Assembly (NCBI RefSeq): GCF_000023285.1
Contig: NC_013162.1
Span: 1,950,501 to 2,014,500, forward strand
DNA: 64,000 bases
Direction of reading: 5' to 3'
From: Capnocytophaga ochracea DSM 7271
Lineage (GTDB): Bacteria > Bacteroidota > Bacteroidia > Flavobacteriales > Flavobacteriaceae
A program made the position numbers and the translations under genes. Of this stretch, positions 51,691 to 61,045 are shown one piece after another. Numbering within the stretch: the stretch's first letter is position 1; each line of letters opens with the position of its first letter. The notes beneath the pieces are model-generated. The model searched no databases. It saw only the letters and a program-made list of their open reading frames with translations, and had not been told where the DNA came from.

Positions 51691-51953
51691 TCTTTTACCT
51701 CCAATCTTACTCCCTTTAATTCTTCAATTTGTTGTAATAGCCTATGAATAATCTCCAACCCAGCCATATTCACATCAAGGTCGTAATGCCAATTAGTAAA
51801 ACGTTCAAAAGCCGAAAGCTGGTCGTAATGCAGGTAAGTAGTGTTGTCAATCACTTCCGTTTCTATAAGTCCACTTGATTCTAAATCGTCAAAGAATGTG
51901 ATTTCTATATTGTACAAACGAACGATGTCTTCTCTTGAAATTCTATCTTTCAT
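51681..51953 (-). CDS. cbpM: Chaperone modulator CbpM
   Basis: Encodes 90 residues of the CbpM family (MerR-like fold), which binds the J domain of CbpA and blocks its co-chaperone and DNA-binding activities. Recognisable parts are SREDIVRLYNIEITFFDDLESSGLIE and LHYDQLSAFERFTNWHYDLDVNMAGLEIIHRLLQQIEEL. It lies 2 bp after cbpA, the standard operon, which strengthens the assignment. Ends in the 7-bp repeat. Confidence 0.9.
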   Translation of the reverse strand: MKDRISREDIVRLYNIEITFFDDLESSGLIETEVIDNTTYLHYDQLSAFERFTNWHYDLDVNMAGLEIIHRLLQQIEELKGVRLEVKDNG

Positions 51954-51955
51954 AA

Positions 51956-52855
51956 TTATGAATTTTTAAGTTGTTCAAATAATGCTTTTTGTTGTTCCGT
52001 AAGATTTTTAGGCAATTGTACTTGATACGTTACAAAAAGGTCGCCAAATGAGCCTTCTTGCTTGTACACAGGAAAACCTTTACCTTTTAAGCGCACCGTA
52101 GTGCCATTTTGTGTCTCAGGAGCTACTTTCATTTTCACTTTACCACTGAGGGTATCTATCTGCACTTCGCCACCTAACATAGCTGTATATAGGTCGATAT
52201 TTACAGTAGTTTTCAAATCGTTGCCATTGCGTTCAAACTGAGCGTCGGGTTCAATATGGAAAGTGATATACAAATCACCGTTAGGTCCTCCGTTATATCC
52301 TTCGTATCCGTGACCCTTTAGCTTAATTTGCAGCCCTTCATATACCCCCGCAGGTACTGTAATACGTATATTCTTGCCGTTCACCGTAAAAGTACGTTGC
52401 TGAGCAGTTGCCACTTCTCGCAGTGGTAGCGACATATCCGCAAAAATATCCTGTCCTTTAAACTTACCTGAGGCACTACCGTAACCTCTACCAAATCCCG
52501 AAGTCCGTCCGCCAAACATATCTCTGAAGAAATCAGAATAGTCTCCCTCAGAGTAGTTACCTCCACCAAAGCCTTCAAATCCTCCAAAACCACCTTGGGA
52601 GCGTTGCTGTTGTTGGGCTTTTTCGTATTCTTCTCCGTATTTCCAGTGTTCGCCATACTTGTCGTATTTAGCACGGTTTTCAGGATTGCTAAGTACTTCG
52701 TTAGCCTCGTTAATCTCTTTAAATTTCTGCTCTGCCGTCTTATCGTTAGGATTCATATCAGGGTGATACTTGCGCGCCAACTTGCGGTAAGCCTTCTTTA
52801 TATCATCTTGGGTAGCAGTTTTTTCTACCCCTAAGGTTTTATAGTAATCTATCAT
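51956..52855 (-). CDS. cbpA: Curved DNA-binding protein CbpA (DnaJ-like co-chaperone)
   Basis: Encodes 299 residues: a J domain (about 1-70, with the HPD motif in KYHPDMNP), a Gly/Phe-rich linker (about 90-130) and two C-terminal substrate-binding domains. No zinc-finger domain is present, which separates CbpA from DnaJ. It stimulates DnaK and binds curved DNA in stationary-phase cells of other bacteria. It is upstream of and 2 bp from cbpM. A TATCTTTG -7 box (minus strand, 52876-52883) lies about 20 bp before the start. Confidence 0.93.
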   Translation of the reverse strand: MIDYYKTLGVEKTATQDDIKKAYRKLARKYHPDMNPNDKTAEQKFKEINEANEVLSNPENRAKYDKYGEHWKYGEEYEKAQQQQRSQGGFGGFEGFGGGNYSEGDYSDFFRDMFGGRTSGFGRGYGSASGKFKGQDIFADMSLPLREVATAQQRTFTVNGKNIRITVPAGVYEGLQIKLKGHGYEGYNGGPNGDLYITFHIEPDAQFERNGNDLKTTVNIDLYTAMLGGEVQIDTLSGKVKMKVAPETQNGTTVRLKGKGFPVYKQEGSFGDLFVTYQVQLPKNLTEQQKALFEQLKNS

Positions 52856-52974
52856 CTCTAATAATTTAACAGTCGCAAAGATACTACTTTATTTGATATA
52901 TTTTATATACAAATGATAAAAAAATAGGAAGAGATGGACTTATCTCTTCCTATGATTGTGTTTTTGCTTAGGTT

Positions 52975-53325
52975 CTAAGGCAAGCGTTGGTACAAGCAAC
53001 AGTGGTGTAACTTATTGTACACTTCGTCGTCAGCGCGTTCTTTGCCTGCGTCGTGTCCTACTTTGGCAATGGCTTTTTGTACATCGCTTTCGCTACATTT
53101 GCGTTCGTCAAAAATAAGAGTCATATTCCCACTCTTGATGTTCCAATTAGCGCTCTTTACGCCTTTTACACTGTAAGCTGCTTTTTCTATGCGCGCTTTG
53201 CACTGTTCACAATTGCCTCCTACGGCAAACTCTACTTTCTTGTTTTTGTTAGGTGCTTGTTGAGCACTTGCGGTAGTGAGTCCAAAGAAACTCAAAGCTA
53301 CCCATAATAAAATACGTGTTTTCAT
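52975..53325 (-). CDS. Secreted heavy-metal-associated (HMA) domain protein
   Basis: Encodes 116 residues: a signal peptide (MKTRILLWVALSFFGLTTASAQQ), then an HMA-type domain with GGNCEQCKARIEKAA (metal-binding C-x-x-C), the VKGVKSANWN strand and an EVYNKLHHCCLYQRL tail with extra His and Cys ligands. It is predicted to bind Cu or another soft metal in the periplasm or outside. It follows the TonB receptor and the HYC_CC_PP gene on the same strand with gaps of about 75-85 bp, suggesting a metal-acquisition or tolerance unit. Confidence 0.85.
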   Translation of the reverse strand: MKTRILLWVALSFFGLTTASAQQAPNKNKKVEFAVGGNCEQCKARIEKAAYSVKGVKSANWNIKSGNMTLIFDERKCSESDVQKAIAKVGHDAGKERADDEVYNKLHHCCLYQRLP

Positions 53326-53401
53326 TCTGAAAAATACTTATTAGTTGTTCGTTTTTAGTCATTAATCGTTAGCTTTCTAACCACTAACGATTATTTGCTA
53401 A

Positions 53402-55657
53402 TTATAGAATTTTAAATCTTAGTCCTGCGTAATACATCTGTCCGAAAGCAGGAGCGTACTGCATAGTACTATCAAAATACGCACCAAAAGGGTCGTTGGC
53501 AGCCAAAATTCCGTTTTCTTGCTTATAATTGGTGATATTTTCACCGCCTACATATATCTCAAAAGTCTTAGAGAATACTTTGGTGATTTGGGCATTGAGT
53601 GTAGCAAATGAGGGAGCGTAATCGCTAAGTCTATAAGCCACTGGGTTCGTAGCCGTAGTAGGTAAGCGTTGTTCTCCTAACCAATTGAAGGTTACATCAA
53701 ACTTCCATTGCGAATGGTTGTTCTCGTGACGCTCAGGAGTCTCGTAAGCTACATTGGCAAACCAACGGTGTTTTGGGGTAAGGGTCTTCTCCAATTGTCC
53801 TTTGGTAAACTGTGTTTGCACATCGTAATACTTGTAGGCTGCTTTAAAGTCCAAACCTTTGGCAGGTGTGATGCTAAACTCAGCTTGTAAAGAGTTAGCA
53901 AAGCTATTACCATTCAGGTTATAAAACAAGGCTTGTTGGGGTGAGTTATCCAAATCTACTACTACTTGATTGTCAAAATCAGTGCGGTAGAAGTCTATGG
54001 AGAACTCAGCGTTCTTGCCCAATACTTTAAACGCTTGCAAAAAGCTCACGCCGTAATTCCAAGCGATTTCAGGGTTCAAACCGTAGAGCTTACCACCATC
54101 ACCTCCTACGATAGTAAACTCTCGAGCAGAAGCCAAGAGCTGTTGGTTCTCAGCAATCACATTGGCAGCTCGTTTACCTCGTCCTGCCGATACTCTAAAA
54201 GTAGCTTGCTTCCAAGGATTGTAACGCACGTGCAAGCGTGGAGTGATAAAATTTCCTAAGTGATTATGACTGTCGGCGCGTACCCCTGCTACAAAACTGA
54301 AGTTGCTTAAATTGTCGTAAGTGTATTCAAAGAAGGCACCCACCGAGCGGTCTACACGTGAAAAATCCTCTGTGAGAGCCCTAGTACTAAGCATCTCGTT
54401 GTAATCGTCGTAAGTACCATTGAGTCCTGTGGCAAACTTGTGCTTGGTATTAGTGATGATAGAGTTGTATATCAAGTTGCCATACCAACTTTTTTGGTGT
54501 ATATCATAGCGATTCAAACCAAAGTAGGAATCCTGCTTGTGCGATTGGAAAGAGTTTTGTAAGCCTATGCTCTTATAAGGCGTATCAGGAAATACATACC
54601 CTATTTTGTTAGATGCGCTGAGGCGTTCGGAGTTTACTTCACTGCCCCAAGCATTGGTAGTACCTTTGTCAGTCAGCGGATTAAAGCGCAATTCACCTGC
54701 CTGGCGCTCATCTTTCATATAATGGAGGTTCAAAAAGCCTACCCAACCCTTTTGAGCATCGGCGTACTGCCAACGATTCAACAAGTTAATTTGGTTACCT
54801 ATCGGGTTATCTATAAAACCATCGTGATTGTGGTCAGCTTTTTGCTGACGCACATTGCCGTGAGCAAAGAGGGTAGTCGCCCATTTATCAGAGAGCTTTT
54901 TATTGGTATGGGCGTTGATTTCGTAGCGGTTATCCTCCGATGCGTATAAGTTCAAGAAAAAAGGAATGGCATTGATAGGCTTCTCTATTTCATAATTGAT
55001 TTGCCCCGAAATACTTTCATACCCGTTAATCACACTCCCTGCTCCTTTGGTAATCTGGATACTCTCAATCCACGTACCAGGCACAAACGAGAGTCCGTAG
55101 GCTTGCGAAGCTCCGCGCATCGTAGGGATATTCTCCTCTGCCATTAATATGTACGGACTAGTCAAACCTAACATCTTTATCTGTTTGTTACCCGTAACGG
55201 CGTCCGAGAAGTTCACATCAATCGACGGATTGGTAGAAAAACTCTCCGATAGGTTGCAACAAGCGGCTTTCAGCAGTTCCCCACTGCTCATTGTGTGAAC
55301 ATCGGCAACTTGCCACTGCGATTTCATTGTATTAGCACGTTTGTAGCTTACTACTACCTCTTCTAAAGTAGTTTCGGGCTCTAACTGAATGTGTAAAGGT
55401 GTGTTACCGCTTACTTTCACAGTTTTCTTTTTATACCCTACATAGCTTACTACTAAAGTAGAACTTCCCTCAGGTCGTTTTAAGGTAAAAGCTCCTTCGT
55501 TATCAGTAGAAGTCCCTATTTGGGTACCTTCCCAATATACATCAGCACCTATAAGTGGTGTCTTGTTTTCATCGATTACAGACCCTTTGCTAAAATTTTG
55601 AGCAAAGAGCGACAAGGGCAACAACAGCCCTAATAAAAAGATATATTTTTTGTACAT
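53402..55657 (-). CDS. TonB-dependent outer-membrane receptor (probable metal-related)
   Basis: Encodes 751 residues. A signal peptide (KKYIFLLGLLLPLSLFAQN) is followed by a CarboxypepD_reg-like domain (about 20-105), a plug domain (about 115-230, including NPSIDVNFSDAVTGNKQIKMLGL and the EESIPTMRG-like VFLGL region) and a 22-strand barrel ending in AGLRFKIL with a terminal hydrophobic residue. It is therefore a TonB-dependent receptor of the single-protein kind (no SusD partner). The neighbouring HYC_CC_PP and HMA genes point to copper or another metal as substrate, which is inference. Confidence 0.92.
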   Translation of the reverse strand: MYKKYIFLLGLLLPLSLFAQNFSKGSVIDENKTPLIGADVYWEGTQIGTSTDNEGAFTLKRPEGSSTLVVSYVGYKKKTVKVSGNTPLHIQLEPETTLEEVVVSYKRANTMKSQWQVADVHTMSSGELLKAACCNLSESFSTNPSIDVNFSDAVTGNKQIKMLGLTSPYILMAEENIPTMRGASQAYGLSFVPGTWIESIQITKGAGSVINGYESISGQINYEIEKPINAIPFFLNLYASEDNRYEINAHTNKKLSDKWATTLFAHGNVRQQKADHNHDGFIDNPIGNQINLLNRWQYADAQKGWVGFLNLHYMKDERQAGELRFNPLTDKGTTNAWGSEVNSERLSASNKIGYVFPDTPYKSIGLQNSFQSHKQDSYFGLNRYDIHQKSWYGNLIYNSIITNTKHKFATGLNGTYDDYNEMLSTRALTEDFSRVDRSVGAFFEYTYDNLSNFSFVAGVRADSHNHLGNFITPRLHVRYNPWKQATFRVSAGRGKRAANVIAENQQLLASAREFTIVGGDGGKLYGLNPEIAWNYGVSFLQAFKVLGKNAEFSIDFYRTDFDNQVVVDLDNSPQQALFYNLNGNSFANSLQAEFSITPAKGLDFKAAYKYYDVQTQFTKGQLEKTLTPKHRWFANVAYETPERHENNHSQWKFDVTFNWLGEQRLPTTATNPVAYRLSDYAPSFATLNAQITKVFSKTFEIYVGGENITNYKQENGILAANDPFGAYFDSTMQYAPAFGQMYYAGLRFKIL

Positions 55658-55743
55658 TATTGTTCTGTTTTATTCAGTTCAGGAATTAGAATTTAAGGAT
55701 TAGAAAACAGAGGTAAAGGAGTTTACTTCTTACCTCTTATCTC

Positions 55744-56196
55744 TTATCTTTTACCTGAATAAAACACTCTCTGGCAGTACAATTCGTACAGAGGCGGAGC
55801 ATTCAGCTGTGTAAAGAAATCAGTAGTGATAGATTTCTTTACCGTCTCAGTAATGCTTACCTCCTCTAATATGGGTAGGGTAGGAGTAGCTATTACAAAG
55901 GGCTGTAATTGCAACTCCAATACCTTTACTACCGATGTACTATCAGAAATAGAAGAAGTGATAGATGTGTCGTCACAACACTTTTTATGTGAAGTTTCTG
56001 TTTCGTCCTCATTGTCATCCGAAGCACAGCAAGAGTCCATTGTAGTACAGTCTTCCTCTTCTTCACTCGCAGAAGTAGGGTACTCTAAGGACACTGACGA
56101 TAAGGTGTCTTTGCAATAATGAAAAGTAATCGCCCACCCTGAATTGGAGAACAGGATAAGCGCTGATAATAATATGTTGATAAGTTTTCTTTTCAT
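55744..56196 (-). CDS. HYC_CC_PP family secreted Cys-rich protein
   Basis: Encodes 150 residues. After a signal peptide (RKLINILLSALILFSNSGWAI) the mature protein starts FHYCKDTLSSVSL and has several CC pairs (DSCCA, KKCCD) in an acidic Ser-rich region, and ends with NAPPLYELYCQRVFY. This layout (HYC, then CC, then PP) is the HYC_CC_PP family of Bacteroidetes, which is found with copper- or other metal-related genes. It probably binds metal at the cell surface. A -7 box TATCTTTG (minus strand, 56205-56212) provides its own promoter, separate from the bat cluster. Confidence 0.82.
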   Translation of the reverse strand: MKRKLINILLSALILFSNSGWAITFHYCKDTLSSVSLEYPTSASEEEEDCTTMDSCCASDDNEDETETSHKKCCDDTSITSSISDSTSVVKVLELQLQPFVIATPTLPILEEVSITETVKKSITTDFFTQLNAPPLYELYCQRVFYSGKR

Positions 56197-56222
56197 TGCG
56201 GGGGCAAAGATACGACAATTTT

Positions 56223-57224
56223 TTATATTTCGTTTCTGAAGATAGTATTTTTTAATAAAAACTCAAGAAGTAATAAAACAACAGCAATTATCGCTAAGGG
56301 TCTGAATTTCTCATCTACCTCAGTGTATTTAAATTCTTCAATCTTGGTAGTCTCCATCTTGTTGATTTCATCGTAAATCTGTTGGAGCTTTTGGTTGTCA
56401 GTGGCACGAAAGTATCTCCCGTGTGTTACTTCAGCTATCTTTTTCATTAGAGGCTCATCTATTTCCACTTGTAACATACGGTACATTATGCTACCGTCAG
56501 GATTGAGTGCGTAAGGTGAGAGCGCCGTTCCATTGGAGCCTATCCCTATTGTATATACTCTAATACCGTACTCAGCAGCCAACTCAGCTGCGGTTTGTGG
56601 GTCTATAAATCCTGTGTTGTTCACCCCATCGGTAAGGAGGATAATAACTCTACTCTTGGCTTTACTTTCTTTGAGTCGGTTTACAGCCGTTGCCAGTCCC
56701 ATACCTATGGCTGTACCATCTTCTATTTGTCCATAAGTAAGTTCCGAAAGAGCGTTTAAGATAATACCTTTATCCGTAGTCACAGGAGTTTTAGTATAGC
56801 TTTCTCCTGCGTAGATAACAAGTCCAATACGGTCATTAGGACGGTCTTTTACAAATTGTGAAGCTACCTTTTTTAGTGCTTCAAAACGGTTAGGCTTTAA
56901 GTCTTTTGAAAGCATACTCGCCGATACGTCTATTGCCATTACAATATCTATCCCATCAGTAATCTTTGTGTGTGCATTTTCTGAATGGGTTTGTGGGCGC
57001 GCTAATGCTATAATTAGTAAGGCCACTGCCAATAAGCGCAAGGCAAATAAAGAATGGTATAAATGGTCTTTCCACGAACTCATCTTCTTAAAAGCGATAG
57101 TGGAAGATATAGTTACATTCGGTTTAGATTTCTTATTCCAATACCAATACCACGCCACCATTAGTGGTAAGACTAATAGTAACCAAAAGAACTGTGGATT
57201 GGCAAAAGTAATATTTTTAAGCAT
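56223..57224 (-). CDS. batA: BatA, VWA-domain membrane protein
   Basis: Encodes 333 residues. Two N-terminal membrane helices (about 10-25 and 57-75) are followed by a VWA domain with the MIDAS motif DVSASML and the later TDGVNNTG, then a C-terminal membrane helix. This is the BatA protein of the Bacteroides aerotolerance family. Its start (57224; an ATG at 57245 also exists) is one base past the stop of the upstream BatD-like gene, so they are translationally coupled. The usual next genes batB, TPR and full batD are missing downstream; the neighbour is the HYC_CC_PP gene with its own promoter. Confidence 0.92.
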   Translation of the reverse strand: MLKNITFANPQFFWLLLVLPLMVAWYWYWNKKSKPNVTISSTIAFKKMSSWKDHLYHSLFALRLLAVALLIIALARPQTHSENAHTKITDGIDIVMAIDVSASMLSKDLKPNRFEALKKVASQFVKDRPNDRIGLVIYAGESYTKTPVTTDKGIILNALSELTYGQIEDGTAIGMGLATAVNRLKESKAKSRVIILLTDGVNNTGFIDPQTAAELAAEYGIRVYTIGIGSNGTALSPYALNPDGSIMYRMLQVEIDEPLMKKIAEVTHGRYFRATDNQKLQQIYDEINKMETTKIEEFKYTEVDEKFRPLAIIAVVLLLLEFLLKNTIFRNEI

Positions 57225-57225
57225 A

Positions 57226-58866
57226 TTATTCTGTTTTAAATACAATAGAATTGATAACTCTTTGTGCTATCTTATCGGCATTAGGTTCGTCTATATGGGT
57301 GATAAGAACTTGTTGGAGCGCATTGTTTTCAGTAAAACTGTACAGCTCATAAGAAGCGCTAAAGTATTTACCTTTCTCGTTAGGAATACTCATTTTGCCA
57401 AAAACTTTTATACCTTTTGCACCGCTGGGCGAAGTGTATTCTTCCTGCAAGGTAGTGATGTTCTTCGCCTTAGCTTTATCCAATTGCGAAAGCACTATTT
57501 CATTCACCTTTTGTGGGTCTAAGGTAAGTCCACCGCCTTGTTCCTCTTGTTGAGGTGCTGTATTTTGGGCGTCTTTCTTAAAGGTAATGATATTGGTCAT
57601 TATGTATAAAGGTGAATTAAGACTGCCGTAATAGAAAGTATATTGCTTATCTATAATCGATTTGTATTCCGTTACGTCTACTATTTGCTTACGAATGAGT
57701 ATCTCTGGGGTAGTGAGCTCAGTAATAGGATAACCGTAATCACTTGTTACCCACTCGCTGCGATTGATACTCGCATAAGTATTGAAATATTTGTTGTACA
57801 AGATACTATATCCCATAAGCAATACAGGAGCTAATACTACAAAACAAAGCGCGACGATAAGAGCCACTCGGTTGCGTCTTTTTCTGCGTTCTCTTATTTT
57901 CAGTACGCTCATCGCGAAAGCGTCTTGTGTAGGTACTTCCCCTTCGGCTACTATCACAGGGATAGCCTCTTTGGTTTTGATAACCACATTCTCAATGGTC
58001 TCACGGTCGTATTCAGCATTGTTGTCCGAGGGCTTACTCTTGGCAAATTTCACCAAGTCGGCATTTTGTAATACCCGTTTGAGGTTGCTGATAGTCTCTT
58101 CCGATAAGTGTAGCTTTCCTGCTTCTTGCAAAACATTAATTTTAGCCAAAAGCTCATCTGTGGTACTCTCTTTGGCTAAAATATGCACCTCGTCTTCCAA
58201 GTATTCTTTTACAATATCGGTAAGCCGAGTATAATAGGCTTTGTGTTGTGATTCTATGAGGTATTTAGAATTTTGTAAGTCTTTTAGGTCTTGTATGGCG
58301 CGCTCAAAAGGAGGTAACTTTTTGCGCTCTTCTTCGGCTGATAGTTTCTTCTTGCGGAAGACGAAGAAGTATAATCCACCCGCTACTAAAAGTAGTCCTA
58401 TAATTCCTATAATAATCCATAACCACATACGTGAAGCCATAGGTGAGGCTACTTCCGTAATAGGTTTAATGTCGTATAAAGGCTGTTTGAGCGTATCTAC
58501 CGCTACGGTATGTACTTCTACGAGTAGCGAATCGGTATAGTAGTCTTTGTTACTGATGTGTATTCTTTGTCGCGGAATAGTGTACTTCCCTTCATCAAAT
58601 TGAGTAAGGTAGTAGGCTTTTTCCAAACGAAACTTACCTCCCTCTTTCAAGGTATCAGTAGGGTCGGCTTTTACCATTTCTAGCGGACTAAAACTCTGTC
58701 CTTCCGGAAATACCACAGCCGCATCAGCAGGGGCTTCTACCGATATCTTGTATTCTATCTGTTCCCCTATTTTTATGTTCTTTGTATTAGTCTCTACCTT
58801 CACCTCTTGTGCGTAAAGAGTAGGAAATACAAATAATATTAATATGAAATATAATATTCGTCTCAT
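57226..58866 (-). CDS. BatD-like oxygen-tolerance membrane protein
   Basis: Encodes 546 residues: a signal peptide (RRILYFILILFVFPTLYAQ), an immunoglobulin-like extracytoplasmic domain (about 20-125, with KVETNTKNIKIGEQIEYKISVEAP), a membrane helix (about 150-170), a cytoplasmic helical part with FERAIQDLKDLQNSKYLIESQHKAYYTRLTDIVKEYLE, a second membrane helix (about 335-358) and a C-terminal domain. The first half resembles BatD/DUF4381-type proteins that sit in moxR-bat clusters. The C-terminal half has no family I recognise. It is coupled to batA (1-bp gap) and follows the DUF58 gene by 49 bp. Confidence 0.82.
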   Translation of the reverse strand: MRRILYFILILFVFPTLYAQEVKVETNTKNIKIGEQIEYKISVEAPADAAVVFPEGQSFSPLEMVKADPTDTLKEGGKFRLEKAYYLTQFDEGKYTIPRQRIHISNKDYYTDSLLVEVHTVAVDTLKQPLYDIKPITEVASPMASRMWLWIIIGIIGLLLVAGGLYFFVFRKKKLSAEEERKKLPPFERAIQDLKDLQNSKYLIESQHKAYYTRLTDIVKEYLEDEVHILAKESTTDELLAKINVLQEAGKLHLSEETISNLKRVLQNADLVKFAKSKPSDNNAEYDRETIENVVIKTKEAIPVIVAEGEVPTQDAFAMSVLKIRERRKRRNRVALIVALCFVVLAPVLLMGYSILYNKYFNTYASINRSEWVTSDYGYPITELTTPEILIRKQIVDVTEYKSIIDKQYTFYYGSLNSPLYIMTNIITFKKDAQNTAPQQEEQGGGLTLDPQKVNEIVLSQLDKAKAKNITTLQEEYTSPSGAKGIKVFGKMSIPNEKGKYFSASYELYSFTENNALQQVLITHIDEPNADKIAQRVINSIVFKTE

Positions 58867-58915
58867 TTTACCGCTTAATACTTAATTTAGTCTCTTACCT
58901 CTTATCTGTTATCTC

Positions 58916-59779
58916 TTACCTATTTTTAAAGTATCCCAACAGCTTTTGGGTATAACTCTCATCGTCTCTACAGCTCACTACCCCTGCACCCGATTTTTGC
59001 CAAAGCGTCTCAAAATAGTTCACTGTCTCGTGATATTGTTTTGCATATTCATTTCGCACTGCCGATGAAGCGGTGTTCACACGCATCAGCGCTCCCGTTT
59101 CAGCATCTTTTACCATCACATAACCTAAGTTAGGTAGTTCGGTTTCTTTTTTGTCATAAATGCGAATACCGGTAATATCGTGTTTTCTGGCAGCTATCTG
59201 TATAGGTTTCTCATAGCCTTTATCCATAAAGTCCGAGAGCATAAACACAATCGCCTTTTTCTTCGTTACCCTACTGAGGAACTGCAAAGCCTCCGAGATA
59301 TTGGTCTTAAAACTTTTGGGCTGAAACTCTATGAGCTCTCTGATGATGCGCAATACGTGCGATTTCCCTTTTTTAGGTGGAATATACAGTTCTATTTGGT
59401 CAGAAAAGAGTATCAAGCCCGTTTTGTCGTTATTCTGTAAAGCTGAGAACGCCAAGGTAGCTGCTATTTCGGTAATCACTTCACTTTTGAATTCCTGTTT
59501 CGTACCAAAAAGCTCACTACCGCTCACGTCTATCATCAGCATTAGCGTAAGTTCGCGTTCCTCTTCAAATACTTTCACAAAAGGCTCGTTGTAGCGCGCC
59601 GTTACGTTCCAGTCGATATTGCGAATATCATCACCAAATTGGTACGGACGTACTTCGCTGAAAGTCATACCCCGACCTTTGAAGGTAGAGTGATACTCCC
59701 CTCCGAAAATATTATCGGAGAGCTTGCGCGTCTTTATCTCTATCTTGCGTACCTTCTTTAATAGTTCTTTAGTATCCAA
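58916..59779 (-). CDS. DUF58 domain protein of the bat cluster
   Basis: Encodes 287 residues of the DUF58 family, usually co-transcribed with MoxR ATPases. Typical parts are the N-terminal GGEYHSTFKGRGMTFSEVRPYQFGDDIRNIDWNVTAR and MLMIDVSGSELFGT with a VWA-like beginning, then SALQNNDKTGLILFSDQIE. It is cytoplasmic, with no membrane helix. It follows moxR after a 264-bp gap that includes a possible 48-codon gene. DUF58 and MoxR proteins are thought to act in assembly of metal-containing or envelope complexes. Confidence 0.92.
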   Translation of the reverse strand: MDTKELLKKVRKIEIKTRKLSDNIFGGEYHSTFKGRGMTFSEVRPYQFGDDIRNIDWNVTARYNEPFVKVFEEERELTLMLMIDVSGSELFGTKQEFKSEVITEIAATLAFSALQNNDKTGLILFSDQIELYIPPKKGKSHVLRIIRELIEFQPKSFKTNISEALQFLSRVTKKKAIVFMLSDFMDKGYEKPIQIAARKHDITGIRIYDKKETELPNLGYVMVKDAETGALMRVNTASSAVRNEYAKQYHETVNYFETLWQKSGAGVVSCRDDESYTQKLLGYFKNR

Positions 59780-59794
59780 AATTAATTAACTATT

Positions 59795-59941
59795 TTAATG
59801 CCATTTAAAACTCTCGTAATTGTCTTGTACATCAGCAATGAGTTGCTCATTGATGCTTTGTATATCAAACTCTTTTTCGTCCCACGGCTTGTAGTTCTTC
59901 ATCTCTGCTTTAGTTTCGCCTGTTTCAAGTACTTCTATCAT
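59795..59941 (-). CDS. Possible small protein, 48 residues
   Basis: A frame of 48 codons with start at 59941 and stop at 59795-59797, in the moxR to DUF58 gap, same strand. The product is acidic and hydrophilic (MIEVLETGETKAEMKNYKPW, then EKEFDIQSINEQLIADVQ and a NYESFKWH end) with coherent codon use. Upstream GGGG could assist initiation. No homology is claimed. It may be a real member of the operon or a remnant of a larger gene. The rest of the gap (59942-60043) holds only simple TTTTATC-type repeats. Confidence 0.45.
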   Translation of the reverse strand: MIEVLETGETKAEMKNYKPWDEKEFDIQSINEQLIADVQDNYESFKWH

Positions 59942-60043
59942 TGTTTGATACCCCAAATACTGCTACTCATTCACATACCCAACTGTGAGCCCTCGCTGGC
60001 TTTACCTTTTATCTTTTACCTTTTATCTTTTATCTTTTACCTC

Positions 60044-61045
60044 CTATGGTACTTCAATGGTATTCACTATCTTGTGAATCATCTCTACTGAGGTAATATT
60101 CTCAGCCTCTGCTTCATAGGTGATACCGATACGATGGCGCAATACGTCAAATACTACCGCACGTACGTCCTCAGGAATTACATAACCACGACGTTTGATG
60201 AAAGCATAACATTTTGCCGCCATTGCCAAGTTGATACTACCACGTGGCGATGCCCCAAAGCTAATAAGTGGTTTAAGCTCTGCCAAGTTGTATTTTTCAG
60301 GATAACGAGTCGCAAAAACAATGTCTAAGATGTATTTCTCAATCTTTTCGTCCATATACACCTCGCGCACGGCTGTTTGTGCTTTTAGGATTTGTTCCAA
60401 ACTCACTGTTTGGTTCACCACTGCGTAACTATTGCTGAGGTTGTCGCGCATAATCCGTTGCTCTTCGTCCAATTTAGGATAATCAATAACCGTTTTAAGC
60501 ATAAAACGGTCTACTTGTGCCTCAGGTAGTGGGTAAGTTCCTTCTTGCTCTACAGGGTTCTGAGTCGCCATTACCATAAAAGGAGCGTCTAACTTAAAGG
60601 TCGAATCACCAATGGTTACTTGTCGCTCTTGCATTGCTTCCAATAGGGCAGACTGTACTTTGGCAGGCGCACGGTTAATCTCGTCAGCCAATACAAAGTT
60701 CGCAAAGATAGGTCCCTTTTTTATAGAAAACTCGTTTTGCTTGATGTTGTAGGTCATTGTTCCTATCACATCGGCAGGCAATAAGTCCGGCGTAAACTGG
60801 ATACGGCTAAACGACCCGTGTACTGATTTAGCAAGGGTGTTGATGGATAGCGTTTTTGCTAGCCCAGGTACCCCTTCCAAGAGGATATGCCCTTTGCCTA
60901 ATAACCCGATAAGCAGGGCATTTACCATATGTTTTTGCCCTACAATCACCTTGTTCATCTCATTGGTGAGCGCATCGATAAACACACTTTCACGCTCTAT
61001 CATTTCGTTTATCTGACTGATATCTACAGATGTTCTTTGTTCCAT
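60044..61045 (-). CDS. MoxR-family AAA+ ATPase
   Basis: Encodes 333 residues of a MoxR-type AAA+ ATPase, which acts with VWA-domain proteins as a chaperone for protein complexes. Walker A is the family variant GVPGLAKT (about residues 57-64), Walker B FVLADEINRAPAKVQSALLEAMQE, followed by MATQNPVEQEGTYPLPEAQVDRF (sensor 1 and arginine finger region) and the lid domain. It is the first gene of the moxR-DUF58-batD-like-batA cluster. The start is the ATG at 61045 and the gap to metB upstream is 555 bp of repeat-rich DNA. Confidence 0.95.
   Translation of the reverse strand: MEQRTSVDISQINEMIERESVFIDALTNEMNKVIVGQKHMVNALLIGLLGKGHILLEGVPGLAKTLSINTLAKSVHGSFSRIQFTPDLLPADVIGTMTYNIKQNEFSIKKGPIFANFVLADEINRAPAKVQSALLEAMQERQVTIGDSTFKLDAPFMVMATQNPVEQEGTYPLPEAQVDRFMLKTVIDYPKLDEEQRIMRDNLSNSYAVVNQTVSLEQILKAQTAVREVYMDEKIEKYILDIVFATRYPEKYNLAELKPLISFGASPRGSINLAMAAKCYAFIKRRGYVIPEDVRAVVFDVLRHRIGITYEAEAENITSVEMIHKIVNTIEVP

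Noticed and set aside
59970-60000. AGCC-CTCGCT-GGCT as a further GC-hairpin copy
   Set aside because: The stem is only 4 bp and lacks the GCT loop and TGCCC neighbour of the real set.
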